DNA of 64,000 nt from Pseudolabrys sp. FHR47 (GTDB lineage Bacteria; Pseudomonadota; Alphaproteobacteria; Rhizobiales; Xanthobacteraceae). The notes under the pieces were generated by a model. That model ran no database searches, was not told the origin of the DNA, and saw only the letters and a program-made list of their open reading frames with translations. Where the stretch lies: NCBI RefSeq assembly GCF_005153485.1, contig NZ_CP039740.1:1367001-1431000 (forward strand), in the 5' to 3' direction. Positions 10,147 through 18,983 of the stretch are shown in pieces (within the stretch, counting starts at the first letter, position 1; each line of letters opens with the position of its first letter). The translations under genes and the position numbers were made by a program.

Positions 10147-10425
10147 ATGTATCACGTGTACATCCTTGCCAGCCGGCCGTACGGAACGCTCTATATCGGC
10201 ATTACAAACGATCTCGCCAAAAGGATTGAATTGCACCGACGGGGCTTGGGCTCAAAGTTTGTCAGGGACTATGGCGTCCATCGACTTGTCTATGTCGAGC
10301 CTTATGAGCACCCCGAAGACGCAATTCGCCGTGAGAAGCAGCTGAAGAAATGGAATCGCGATTGGAAAATTCGATTGATCGAAGAGGAAAATCTCGAATG
10401 GCGCGATCTCAGTCACTTGATCTGA
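10147..10425 (+). CDS. Small GIY-YIG nuclease-domain protein (UPF0213/YhbQ-like)
   Basis: 92 residues from ATG 10147. The whole protein is one GIY-YIG domain: YHVYIL (2-7) and LYIGITNDL form the two signature strands. It continues with the helix Arg (AKRIELHRRG), a Glu in the VYVEPYEHPEDAIRREKQLKKW segment and a basic C-terminus. Stand-alone members of this family bind or nick DNA; the biological role is unclear. Codon use is less GC-biased than its neighbours (AAAATTCG, ATTACAAACGAT), suggesting later acquisition. It is bracketed on both sides by the same paired palindromic repeat. Confidence 0.88.
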   Translation: MYHVYILASRPYGTLYIGITNDLAKRIELHRRGLGSKFVRDYGVHRLVYVEPYEHPEDAIRREKQLKKWNRDWKIRLIEEENLEWRDLSHLI

Positions 10426-10456
10426 GTGCGTTCGCCGTTCACGGGCCCATTCTTCC

Positions 10457-10591
10457 TGTCGTCCCCGCGAAGGCGGGGACCCATAACCCCAGGAGTTTCG
10501 ATGATCACCAGGCAGGTCTTGCCTGTGACTCGCGCTCTGCCAACCTGAGACGGCACAGCGTATGGGTCCCCGCCTTCGCGGGGACGACATC
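10457..10591. repeat. Paired inverted REP-like repeat, right of the GIY-YIG gene
   Basis: CCCCGCGAAGGCGGGG (left) and CCCCGCCTTCGCGGGG (right) in inverted orientation, with the same GTCGTC and ACCCATA/TATGGGT flanks as the copy at 10017. It ends just before the lspA start codon, so lspA's leader is also within the repeat. Confidence 0.88.
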
Positions 10592-10594
10592 ACG

Positions 10595-11110
10595 ATGAAC
10601 CTCAAACAGTACCTCTTCGGCCCCCTGACGCTGTTCGGTCTTGCCGTGGCCGTCGCGGCGGCGCTCGTGGACCAGGGCTCCAAGCTCTATTTGCTGTTCG
10701 TCCACGATCTCGAGGCCAATCCGGTTCGCCTCGCGCCGTTTCTCGATTTCGTGCTGACCCGCAATTACGGCATCAGCTACGGCCTGTTGCAGATGCCGGG
10801 CGAGGCCGGCCAATGGCTGCTGGTCGGTTTCAAGGCGGCCGCGGTCGCCTTGCTCTGGGCCTGGCTGGCCAAGGCCGAAAACCGGTTCACGGCGCTGGCG
10901 CTGGGGCTGATCATCGGCGGGGCGGCCGGGAATACCGTCGACCGCCTGCTGCACGGCTGGGTGGTCGATTTCGTGTTTTTTCACGTTTCCGGGGCAGGCT
11001 GGCGCTTCAACTGGTACGTTTTTAACCTCGCCGACGTGGTCATCGTTGCCGGGGTCGTGGGCCTCCTGTATGAGTCCATCTTCGGGGACCATGCCGTAAA
11101 AGCGCCCTGA
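10595..11110 (+). CDS. lspA: Lipoprotein signal peptidase (signal peptidase II)
   Basis: 171 residues from ATG 10595; the frame is open further upstream but only through the repeat. Four membrane helices are visible. The two catalytic aspartates sit in the standard motifs GGAAGNTVDRL and FNLADV, with the helper NYGISYG motif near 50-56. It cleaves the signal peptide of prolipoproteins after lipidation, within the inner membrane. It follows ileS as in many proteobacteria, but here the two are separated by a repeat-nuclease-repeat module. Confidence 0.96.
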   Translation: MNLKQYLFGPLTLFGLAVAVAAALVDQGSKLYLLFVHDLEANPVRLAPFLDFVLTRNYGISYGLLQMPGEAGQWLLVGFKAAAVALLWAWLAKAENRFTALALGLIIGGAAGNTVDRLLHGWVVDFVFFHVSGAGWRFNWYVFNLADVVIVAGVVGLLYESIFGDHAVKAP

Positions 11111-11195
11111 TCCCAAGGCAATAGGCCTGATCGGGTGACCCAAGGGTCCGAAAACGCGCTCAGTTCGGCGTTCATCGAAAGAAGGGGCTAGTTCC

Positions 11196-11921
11196 ATGTC
11201 CATGCGCCGCTTCCCCCGCCAGGCCGTGATCGCGGCTAGCATTTTCAGCTTCGTCGTCAGCTTTGCCCTGGCCGCGCCGGCGCGCGCCGATGACAATGGT
11301 GACGATCGCCCGTGGGATTCCAGGTTCATCGGCAACATGCTCGAAGGCCTCGGTCTGCAGCCGCAGAACAAGAATGCGATCGTTTATCAGGAGCGCGCGC
11401 CGCTCGTCATTCCGCCGAGCACCAATCTGCCGATGCCGGAAAAGTCCGACACGACGATCGCCAATAATCCGGCCTGGCCGAAAGACCCAGACGTCAAGCG
11501 CAAGAAGGAAGCCGCCAGGCAGGCCCGCCTCGACGCCTACAAGTCGGCTGACCAGAAGCAGCGCGAGGAACAGCGCGTTCTGAGCCCGAGCGAAATGATG
11601 CCCGGCGCCTCGGCCACCAATCGCCCGCCGCGCGTCGCTAACGACCCGAACCGCACCGCCGGCACCTGGTCGGAATCCGGCGACAAGCTGACGCCGTCGC
11701 AGCTTGGTTATCGTGGCGGCCTGTTTGGCAACATGTTCGGCGGCAAGGAAGAGGATGTCGCCCGCTTTACCGGCGAGCCGCCGCGCACCGCGCTGACCGA
11801 TCCGCCGCCCGGCTACCAGACGCCATCGCCGGACCAGCCTTACGGCTCCGGGGCCGACCGCAACGCGGCGCCGAAGGCGACGAACTATCTTGAGTCGAAA
11901 GGCTCCGACAATCCCAAGTGA
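11196..11921 (+). CDS. Exported protein of unknown function
   Basis: 241 residues with an AAGGGG ribosome site. A clear signal peptide (1-31, ending APARA) is followed by a hydrophilic protein rich in Pro, Asn, Lys and Glu. A conserved-looking core near residue 64 (YQERAPLVIPPSTNLPMPE) resembles the RAPLxIPP segment of alphaproteobacterial DUF3035/BamF-type envelope proteins, but the match is short and not proof. The C-terminal half is low-complexity. It lies between lspA and the M16 pair, all on one strand, consistent with a cell-envelope role. Confidence 0.7.
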   Translation: MSMRRFPRQAVIAASIFSFVVSFALAAPARADDNGDDRPWDSRFIGNMLEGLGLQPQNKNAIVYQERAPLVIPPSTNLPMPEKSDTTIANNPAWPKDPDVKRKKEAARQARLDAYKSADQKQREEQRVLSPSEMMPGASATNRPPRVANDPNRTAGTWSESGDKLTPSQLGYRGGLFGNMFGGKEEDVARFTGEPPRTALTDPPPGYQTPSPDQPYGSGADRNAAPKATNYLESKGSDNPK

Positions 11922-11997
11922 CGCAGGCGGGGGCGGCGTCCGACAGGCTTGTCGCGTGTGACGCACCATTCACGCCAACGTCATAGGGTTTGACCCG

Positions 11998-13416
11998 GTG
12001 AAAATTGCAGCCTGTCTTTTCCGCGCCGCCGCCTTGGTTCTGGTCGCGGCGCCCGCTTTCGTGACCGCGGCCGTCGCCGCCGACAAACCTTCGCTCAGCG
12101 TTTCGCACTTCAAGCTCGACAACGGGCTCGAACTCGTTGTCATCCCCGACCGCCGCGCGCCGGTCGTGACGCACATGATCTGGTACAAGGTCGGCGCCGC
12201 TGACGAGACGCCGGGCAAATCCGGCCTCGCGCATTTCCTCGAGCATCTCCTGTTCAAGGGCACGGCGAAGAATTCGGCCGGCCATTTCTCGTCCGTGGTC
12301 GCGCGCATGGGCGGCCAGGAGAACGCTTTCACCTCAAACGACTACACCGGTTACTACCAGCGCGTTCCCGGCGAGAAGCTCAAAGCGGTGATGGACTTCG
12401 AAGCCGATCGCATGACGGGCCTCCAACTCACCGACGCGGTGGTGCTCCCCGAGCGCGACGTCATTCTTGAAGAACGCAACCAGCGCATGGAGAACAACCC
12501 GCGCGCCCGCCTCGGCGAGCAGATCGACGCCGCGCTGTTCCTCAACTCGCCCTATGGCCGTCCGGTGATCGGCTGGCGTCACGAGATGGAGGGCCTGACG
12601 CGCGAGGATGCGATCGCGTTCTACAAGCGCTTCTACGCCCCGAACAATGCCGTGGTCATCGTCGCCGGGGATGTCGATCCACAGCAGGCGTTGACCTTCG
12701 CGCGCGAGACCTATGGCCAGATCAAGCCGTTGGCCGGCCTTTTGCCGCGCAACCGTCCGCAGGAGCCGCCGCCCGCCGCAGCGCGGTCGCTCACGCTCGC
12801 CGACCCGCGCGTCGAGCAGCCGCTGATGCAACGTGCGTATCTCGTGCCGTCATTCCGTCTGGGCAAGGCCGGCGAGACCGAGGCGCTTGAAGTGCTGGCC
12901 CATGTGCTCGGCACGGGCTCGAACAGCCGGCTCTACCAGGCGCTGGTCGTCGATAAGCCTGTCGCGGTCAGCGCTGGCGCCTACTACGACTCGTCCGCTT
13001 ACGACATGGCGAAATTCACAGTCTATGGCGTGCCGGCCCGTGGTGTCAGCCTGAGCGAATTCGAAGCCGCCGCCGATGCCGTTATTGCCGACGTCGTTGC
13101 GAACGGTATTACGGCAGACGAAGTCGAGCGCTCCAAGTCGCGGCTAATCGCCGACGCGGTCTACGCCCAGGACAATCAGGCCACCATGGCGCGCTGGTAC
13201 GGCCAGGCCTTGATGAGCGGCGCCACGGTCGAAGACGTGCAGAAATGGCCGGACCGCATCCGCGCCGTGACCGCCGCGCAGGTGCAGGATGCCGCGCGCG
13301 CCTGGCTCGACAAGCGCCGCTCGGTGACCGGCTATCTCGTCAAGGACGAGGCAGCGGCCGCCGCCGGCAAGGCCGAGCGGGTTCAACCGGTCAGCGCCGA
13401 GGGAAAGCGGTCATGA
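11998..13416 (+). CDS. Periplasmic M16 zinc metalloprotease (catalytic subunit)
   Basis: 472 residues from GTG 11998, with a signal peptide (1-28). The inverted zinc motif HxxEH is present as H79-F-L-E82-H83 (GLAHFLEHLLFKG), and the third ligand Glu lies about 75 residues later in the ERNQRMENNPRA segment. Two M16 domains (about 35-220 and 220-430) give the usual half-clamp. It overlaps the next M16 gene by ATGA, so the two are translationally coupled. Families of this kind pair a catalytic with a non-catalytic subunit to degrade peptides in the periplasm. Confidence 0.9.
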   Translation: MKIAACLFRAAALVLVAAPAFVTAAVAADKPSLSVSHFKLDNGLELVVIPDRRAPVVTHMIWYKVGAADETPGKSGLAHFLEHLLFKGTAKNSAGHFSSVVARMGGQENAFTSNDYTGYYQRVPGEKLKAVMDFEADRMTGLQLTDAVVLPERDVILEERNQRMENNPRARLGEQIDAALFLNSPYGRPVIGWRHEMEGLTREDAIAFYKRFYAPNNAVVIVAGDVDPQQALTFARETYGQIKPLAGLLPRNRPQEPPPAAARSLTLADPRVEQPLMQRAYLVPSFRLGKAGETEALEVLAHVLGTGSNSRLYQALVVDKPVAVSAGAYYDSSAYDMAKFTVYGVPARGVSLSEFEAAADAVIADVVANGITADEVERSKSRLIADAVYAQDNQATMARWYGQALMSGATVEDVQKWPDRIRAVTAAQVQDAARAWLDKRRSVTGYLVKDEAAAAAGKAERVQPVSAEGKRS

Positions 13417-14738
13417 AGCGCATCATCGCTGCCGTCGCGGGCGCCGTTGTTGTCGCGCTCGTCGGCATGACGCCGGCCGGCGCTGTGACGATCGAGCCGA
13501 TCGTCAGCCCCAAGGGCATCAAGGCCTGGCTGGTGCGCGAGAAGACGGTGCCGCTGGTCGCCATGAGCTACGCGTTTGCCGGTGGTTCGGTGCAGGATCT
13601 GGCCGAGAAGGCCGGCACGGCCAATCTGGTCGCCAGCACGCTCGATGAAGGCGCCGGCGAACTCGACAGCAAGGCATTCCAGGACCGGGTGGAGCGCCGC
13701 GCCATCGAATTGTCGTTCAGCGCCACGCGTGACCAGTTCTACGGCTCGCTGCGTGTGCTCAATGACAACCGCGACGAGGCCTTCGACCTGTTGCGTCTCG
13801 CTTTGTCGCAGCCGCGTTTCGATGCCGATGCGGTCGAGCGCGTGCGTGCGCAGCAGATTTCCGCCCTGCGCCGTGACACCACCAACCCGAACAATATCGC
13901 CAGCCGCGCCTGGTGGAGCACCGCGTTTCCGGATCATCCCTATGGCCGCGACACCAAGGGCTCGCTCGACAGCGTGGCGCGGATCACGATCGCCGATCTG
14001 CGCGACTACACGCGCCGGGTGTTCGCGCGGAACGATCTGACGGTCTCCATCGTCGGCGACATCGACGCCAAGGCCGCCGGCGAACTGATCGACAAGGCAT
14101 TCGGTTCGCTACCGGAGAAAAACGACCTGAGGCCGGTGCCGCTGGCCACGCCCGCGGGCCTCGGCCGCCGCATCGTCGCTGAAGTGGACGTGCCACAGGC
14201 GGTCATCACTTTTGGCGGCGTCGGCATCCAGCGCAACGATCCGGACTTCATGGCGGCATACATCGTCAACCACATCCTCGGCGGTGGCACCTTCTCCTCG
14301 CGGCTCTACAGGGAAGTGCGCGAGAAGCGCGGCCTGGCCTATGGCGTGTCGGAGAGCCTCGTCTGGTTTAAATCCGCCGCGCTGTTTATCGGCGGCACCG
14401 CGACGCGCGCCGATCGCACGGCGGAGACGTTGTCAATCATCGAAGCCGAGACCAAACGCATGGCGGATGAGGGCCCGACCGCCGATGAGCTCGCCGCTGC
14501 CAAGGATTATCTCAAGGGCGCTTATCCACTGTCGCTCGACACTTCATCGAAGATCGCCGGGCAGTTGACCCAGATTCAACTCGACAATCTCGGCATCGAC
14601 TACATCGACCGCCGCGCCGCCATGATCGATGCCGTCACGCTCGACGACGCCAAACGCGTCGCCAAGCGCCTGTTCGGCGGCGGCATGCTGGTGACGGTCG
14701 CCGGCCGGCCGAAGGGACTGGTTTCGTCGACGCAGTGA
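13413..14738 (+). CDS. M16 family protein, non-catalytic partner subunit
   Basis: 441 residues, starting inside the stop of the previous gene (ATGA overlap). It has a signal peptide (1-24). The M16 fold is recognisable, but where HxxEH should be the sequence reads TANLVASTLDEGAG, so zinc binding is lost. The R/Y substrate-binding motif of the second domain is kept (SRLYREVREKRGLAYGVSE, near 300). This mirrors the alpha/beta arrangement of the mitochondrial processing peptidase, where one subunit binds substrate and the other cleaves. Confidence 0.9.
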   Translation: MKRIIAAVAGAVVVALVGMTPAGAVTIEPIVSPKGIKAWLVREKTVPLVAMSYAFAGGSVQDLAEKAGTANLVASTLDEGAGELDSKAFQDRVERRAIELSFSATRDQFYGSLRVLNDNRDEAFDLLRLALSQPRFDADAVERVRAQQISALRRDTTNPNNIASRAWWSTAFPDHPYGRDTKGSLDSVARITIADLRDYTRRVFARNDLTVSIVGDIDAKAAGELIDKAFGSLPEKNDLRPVPLATPAGLGRRIVAEVDVPQAVITFGGVGIQRNDPDFMAAYIVNHILGGGTFSSRLYREVREKRGLAYGVSESLVWFKSAALFIGGTATRADRTAETLSIIEAETKRMADEGPTADELAAAKDYLKGAYPLSLDTSSKIAGQLTQIQLDNLGIDYIDRRAAMIDAVTLDDAKRVAKRLFGGGMLVTVAGRPKGLVSSTQ

Positions 14739-14793
14739 ACAAATGCGCGATGTGAGCGTTATAGTTCCATAATTTTCCAGCAGTCTCACCATC

Positions 14794-16110
14794 ATGCCTC
14801 TCATCCAGTCCATCGATAGCGCGCTTCACGACAATATCGGCCAGCACGGCGTGTCGGCCGACGCCCTCGACGGCGCCCTCGAACGCGCCGAAGGCGCGCT
14901 CGACTGGCTGCGCGCCCAACACGCCGAAGGCGGTCTGCCGCTGCTCAATCTTGCCGGCATGACATCCGATCTGCCGGACTTGCGCGACACCGCCCGCGCA
15001 CTCGCGGACCGCGCCACCGATATCGTGCTGCTCGGCACCGGCGGCTCGTCGCTCGGCGGCCAGGCGCTGGCCCAGCTTGCCGGTCACATGGTGCCAGGCG
15101 TCGATGCGTTACGCGCCGGGCCGCGGCTGCATTTCATGGACAATCTCGACCCCGATTCCTTCGGCGCGCTGCTTTCGCACCTCCCGCTGCAGACGTCGCG
15201 TTTCGTCTCGATCTCCAAGTCCGGAGGCACCGGCGAGACCTTGATGCAGACCATCGCCGTGCTGTCGGCACTGCATGAGGCGAGCCTCGGGCCCCGCATT
15301 CCCGATATCTTCCTCGGCCTCACCGAGCCGGCCAAGCCCGGCAAGAAGAACGGCCTGCGCGATCTGCTCGGCCAGTACAAGGTGCCGATGCTCGATCATC
15401 ACACCGGCGTTGGCGGCCGTTTCTCGGTGCTGACCAATGTCGGTCTGCTGCCGGCGGCGATGCTGGGCCTCGACGTGGTTGCGGTGCGCGCCGGCGCGGC
15501 GCTGGCGCTCAAGCCGGTGCTGGAGAAGAAGAAGGCGAAGGACGTGCCGGCCGCCGTCGGTGCCGCTCTGTCGGTGGCGCTCAGCGAGACCAAGAACAAG
15601 AGCGTCAGCGTCGTCATGGCCTATGCCGACCGGCTCGAGCGCTTCACGCACTGGTATGTGCAGCTCTGGGCCGAAAGCCTCGGCAAGGACGGCAAGGGCA
15701 CGACGCCGATCGGCGCGCTCGGCCCCGTCGACCAGCACAGCCAGTTGCAGCTTTTCATCGCCGGGCCGCGCGACAAGCTGTTCACCGTCATCACCACCGA
15801 TCGCGCCGGCAAGGGCCCACGCATGGACAGGGAATTGTCGAAGGTCGCGGGCGAGGCAGGCTTCGGCGGCAAATCGATCGGCGATCTGGTCGCTGCGCAG
15901 GGCCGCGCCACGGCAGAGACCCTCGCGAAGAACGATTGCCCGGTGCGCACGATCCATCTCCCGGAGATCGACGAGGAGAGCATGGGCGAACTGCTCATGC
16001 ATTTCATGCTCGAAACCATCATCGCCGCGCATTTGCTGGGCGTCGATGCCTTCGACCAGCCGGCGGTGGAAGAGGGCAAGGTGCTGGCGAAGAAGTATTT
16101 GACCCAGTAA
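14794..16110 (+). CDS. pgi: Glucose-6-phosphate isomerase, short form
   Basis: 438 residues, about 100 shorter than E. coli Pgi. It has the two SIS domains: LLGTGGSSLGGQAL (about 72-85) and SISKSGGTGETL (about 133-144) bind the phosphate. ESLGKDGKGTTPIGALG and VDQHSQLQLF carry the catalytic Glu/Gln-His region typical of Pgi. It interconverts glucose-6-P and fructose-6-P. It stands 55 bases after the M16 pair, with a repeat behind it. Confidence 0.9.
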   Translation: MPLIQSIDSALHDNIGQHGVSADALDGALERAEGALDWLRAQHAEGGLPLLNLAGMTSDLPDLRDTARALADRATDIVLLGTGGSSLGGQALAQLAGHMVPGVDALRAGPRLHFMDNLDPDSFGALLSHLPLQTSRFVSISKSGGTGETLMQTIAVLSALHEASLGPRIPDIFLGLTEPAKPGKKNGLRDLLGQYKVPMLDHHTGVGGRFSVLTNVGLLPAAMLGLDVVAVRAGAALALKPVLEKKKAKDVPAAVGAALSVALSETKNKSVSVVMAYADRLERFTHWYVQLWAESLGKDGKGTTPIGALGPVDQHSQLQLFIAGPRDKLFTVITTDRAGKGPRMDRELSKVAGEAGFGGKSIGDLVAAQGRATAETLAKNDCPVRTIHLPEIDEESMGELLMHFMLETIIAAHLLGVDAFDQPAVEEGKVLAKKYLTQ

Positions 16111-16111
16111 T

Positions 16112-16185
16112 TGTCGTCGCCCGCGAAGGCGGGCGATCCAGTAAACTCGGTGTATACTGGATGCCCCGCCTTCGCGGGGCATGAC
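16112..16185. repeat. Palindromic repeat, GCGAAGGCGGG/CCCGCCTTCGCGGGG type
   Basis: Inverted halves CGCCCGCGAAGGCGGGCG and GCCCCGCCTTCGCGGGGC flank ATCCAGTA...TACTGGAT, so the element folds into one long cruciform. It sits between the pgi stop and the arfB start. It is related to the class at 10017 but has the internal ATCCAG arms instead of ACCCATA. Confidence 0.85.
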
Positions 16186-16194
16186 GAGCGGGAA

Positions 16195-16614
16195 ATGCAT
16201 CAGGTCACCTCCACCATCTCCATCGACGACTCCGAGCTTGAGGAAAGCTTCGTGCGTGCCTCCGGCCCGGGCGGGCAGAACGTCAACAAGGTGTCGTCGG
16301 CGGTGCAACTTCGCTTCGACGCCCGGCGCTCGCCGTCGCTGCCGAACGATGTCGCCATCCGCCTGATGAAGCTCGCCGGCTCCCGGCTGACCAAGGACGG
16401 CGTCATCGTCATCGTGGCGCAGGAATACCGCGACCAGTCGCGCAACCGCGCCGAAGCCCGCGAGCGGCTGTTCGAGATGATCCGCCAGGCGGCGGTGAAG
16501 CCCACGGTGCGGCGCGAAACCAAGGTGCCGAAATCCGAGAAGAAAAAGCGCGTCGAGGGCAAGAAGCGCCGCAGCGAGATCAAGGCCGGGCGGGGGAAGA
16601 AGGGGTGGCACTGA
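16195..16614 (+). CDS. arfB: Peptidyl-tRNA hydrolase ArfB (ribosome rescue factor)
   Basis: 139 residues from ATG 16195; the frame is open upstream only through the repeat. The release-factor-like GGQ motif is G26-G27-Q28 (SGPGGQNVNK). The C-terminus is a basic tail (KVPKSEKKKRVEGKKRR) that in ArfB/YaeJ enters the mRNA channel. It hydrolyses peptidyl-tRNA on ribosomes stalled without a stop codon. There is no codon-recognition domain, which separates it from RF1/RF2. Confidence 0.93.
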   Translation: MHQVTSTISIDDSELEESFVRASGPGGQNVNKVSSAVQLRFDARRSPSLPNDVAIRLMKLAGSRLTKDGVIVIVAQEYRDQSRNRAEARERLFEMIRQAAVKPTVRRETKVPKSEKKKRVEGKKRRSEIKAGRGKKGWH

Positions 16615-16705
16615 GGGCGGGATAACGGGCAAAGCCGGGTGTGCCGCCTCGCGGGCGGCGCTTTCCATGGCTAAATTTCCGGGCGAATCGTCTGAAAGCC
16701 CGAAC

Positions 16706-18511
16706 ATGCCCGTCCGCCAGCTCTCCGAGGCCGTCGTCAACCGCATCGCCGCCGGCGAGGTGGTCGAGCGCCCGGCCAGCGTCGTCAAAGAACTGGTCGA
16801 GAACGCGCTCGATGCCGGCGCGCGCCGCATCGACGTGCTGACCGATGGCGGCGGACGGCGGCTGATCCGTGTCACCGACGACGGCGCCGGCATGACGCGT
16901 GCCGATCTCGATCTCTGCGTCGAGCGCCATGCCACCTCCAAGCTCGACGGCGATGATCTGCTCGCCATCCACACGCTCGGCTTTCGCGGCGAGGCTCTGC
17001 CTTCAATTGGATCTGTGGCGCGGCTCACCATCACCACGCGCCACTTGAGCGAGCCGCATGCCTGGTGCCTGACGGTTGACGCGGGCGAGAAGTCCGAGAT
17101 CAAGCCGGCGGCGCTCAGCCAAGGCAGCACGATAGAAGTGCGCGACCTGTTTTATGCGACGCCGGCGCGGCTGAAGTTTCTCAAGACCGATCGCAGCGAA
17201 GGCGAGGCGGTGCGCGAGGTGGTGCGGCGGCTGGCGATGAGCCGGCCGGATGTCACCTTCACGCTGGCGGGCGAGGACCGTGCGCCGGTGACATGGAGCG
17301 CCGCCGGCGAGGAAGAGCCATTGACGCGGCTCGGCGACGTGCTGGGCGCCGACTTCCGCGCCAATGCCATTGCCATTGAGGCTGAGCGCGACGGCGTGCG
17401 TGTCGAAGGTTTCGCCGGGCTACCGACCTTGTCACGCGCCAACTCGCTCGGCCAATACATGTTCGTCAACGGCCGGCCGGTACGCGACAAGCTGCTCGCC
17501 GGCGCGGTGCGCGGCGCCTATGCCGATTACCTGCCGCGCGATCGTCACCCGGTGCTGGCTTTGTTCGTCACGCTGCCGACCAGCGAAGTCGACGTGAACG
17601 TGCATCCGGCCAAGACCGAAGTGCGCTTCCGCGATCAAGGTCTGGTGCGCGGGCTGATCGTCAGCGCACTCAAGCATGCGCTGGTGCGCGAGGGCCAGCG
17701 CGCGGCCTCGACCGGCGGCGGCGCCACCGTCGCCGCGTTCCGCCCGGTGACAATGGCTCGTCGCGCGCCTTATGACTGGCGCAATTCGCCGTTGCGGCCG
17801 ACGCCGTGGTCGCCGACGCATGGCAATGTCGCGCTCGGCTTCGAAGAGGTGGCGCAAGCGGCCTTCGACGTCGGTGCGCCGTCGGCGGATGCGCGGGTCG
17901 AAAGCTTCGCGCCGGCGGCCGAACTGATCGAGCAGCCGCTGGGCGCGGCGCGAACGCAGATCCACGAGACCTATATCGTGTCGCAGACCCGCGACGGCCT
18001 CGTCATTGTCGATCAGCACGCCGCGCATGAGCGAATTGTCTATGAACGAATGAAGGCGGCGCTGGATAAAAACGGCATCGCTCGGCAGATTTTGCTGATC
18101 CCCGAGATCGTCGAACTCGACGAGGACGACGCGGCGCGGCTCGTCGCGCGTGCTGCGGACCTTGAGCGCTTTGGCCTGGTGCTCGAAGCCTTCGGGCCCG
18201 GCGCGGTAGCCGTGCGAGAAACCCCGTCGCTGCTCGGCGACGTCGATGTTCGGGGCCTCGTCACGGATCTCGCCGAGCACATGGCGGAGTGGGACGATTC
18301 ATTGCCGTTGGAACGGCGGCTGCTGCACGTCTCGGCAACCATGGCCTGTCATGGCTCGGTACGGGCCGGTCGCCGGCTCAAGCCCGACGAGATGAACGCC
18401 TTGCTGCGCGAGATGGAAACAACGCCGAATTCCGGCCAGTGCAATCACGGCCGCCCCACCTACGTTGAATTGAAGCTCGGGGACATCGAGAGGTTGTTCG
18501 GGCGACGCTGA
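16706..18511 (+). CDS. mutL: DNA mismatch repair protein MutL (endonuclease type)
   Basis: 601 residues from MPVRQLSEAVVNRIAAGEVV; an in-frame ATG at 16667 would add 13 residues. The N-terminal GHKL ATPase has ENALDAGA, DDGAGM and GFRGEALPSI. The C-terminal domain holds the endonuclease motif DQHAAHERIVYE, which fits DQHA(X)2E(X)4E, and the CNHGRP metal-site motif. This MutL should therefore nick DNA itself, as expected in lineages lacking MutH. A Pro/Arg-rich linker (about 345-410) joins the halves. Confidence 0.95.
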   Translation: MPVRQLSEAVVNRIAAGEVVERPASVVKELVENALDAGARRIDVLTDGGGRRLIRVTDDGAGMTRADLDLCVERHATSKLDGDDLLAIHTLGFRGEALPSIGSVARLTITTRHLSEPHAWCLTVDAGEKSEIKPAALSQGSTIEVRDLFYATPARLKFLKTDRSEGEAVREVVRRLAMSRPDVTFTLAGEDRAPVTWSAAGEEEPLTRLGDVLGADFRANAIAIEAERDGVRVEGFAGLPTLSRANSLGQYMFVNGRPVRDKLLAGAVRGAYADYLPRDRHPVLALFVTLPTSEVDVNVHPAKTEVRFRDQGLVRGLIVSALKHALVREGQRAASTGGGATVAAFRPVTMARRAPYDWRNSPLRPTPWSPTHGNVALGFEEVAQAAFDVGAPSADARVESFAPAAELIEQPLGAARTQIHETYIVSQTRDGLVIVDQHAAHERIVYERMKAALDKNGIARQILLIPEIVELDEDDAARLVARAADLERFGLVLEAFGPGAVAVRETPSLLGDVDVRGLVTDLAEHMAEWDDSLPLERRLLHVSATMACHGSVRAGRRLKPDEMNALLREMETTPNSGQCNHGRPTYVELKLGDIERLFGRR

Positions 18512-18596
18512 CCCCTGCAAATATAAATACACCGCTTATTGGAATCGCCGCCGAACGGCGATAGTTTCCCGTCGGCTGAATTATCAGGGGGCTTTC

Positions 18597-18968
18597 ATGA
18601 AATCGATGTTTGGTTTGGCGCTGCTCGGCCTCGTCACCGCGGTGACGCCGTCGTTCGCCCAGGACAATACCAAAGTGCTCGGCAACTATGTCGTCACCGG
18701 CACCGAGACTGACGGCAGCAAGTATGATGGAGAGGGAACGCTGGCCGTCACCATGGATAAGAGCGGTGCGCTCGAATTGAAGTGGGATGGCGGCAAATAT
18801 GTCGGCATCGGCCAGGTCGAAGGCAATAAGCTGTTCGTCGGCTCGGCCGCCGAAGGCAAGGTCGTCATCATGGTCATGGATATCAAGCCGGACGGCTCGC
18901 TCGAAGGCAAATGGTGGCGCCGCACCGACGCCGGCACCAAGGGCACCGAGGTGTGGAAGAAGAAGTAG
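18597..18968 (+). CDS. Small exported protein of unknown function
   Basis: 123 residues with a strong GGGGG-type ribosome site. A signal peptide (1-21, SFAQ) is followed by about 100 residues with alternating Gly/Thr-rich beta strands (GNYVVTGTETDGSKYDGEG, VGIGQVEGNKLFVGS, GSLEGKWWRR). This looks like a small beta-barrel or lipocalin-like fold in the periplasm. No cysteines are present. It is monocistronic, convergent with rsmD 15 bases away. Confidence 0.75.
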   Translation: MKSMFGLALLGLVTAVTPSFAQDNTKVLGNYVVTGTETDGSKYDGEGTLAVTMDKSGALELKWDGGKYVGIGQVEGNKLFVGSAAEGKVVIMVMDIKPDGSLEGKWWRRTDAGTKGTEVWKKK

Positions 18969-18983
18969 GCTCGGGGCGGCGCG

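Noticed and set aside
10017..10591. Possible CRISPR array (repeated palindromes with spacers)
   Set aside because: Only two pairs of inverted, not direct, repeats, with a gene between and no cas genes in the window.
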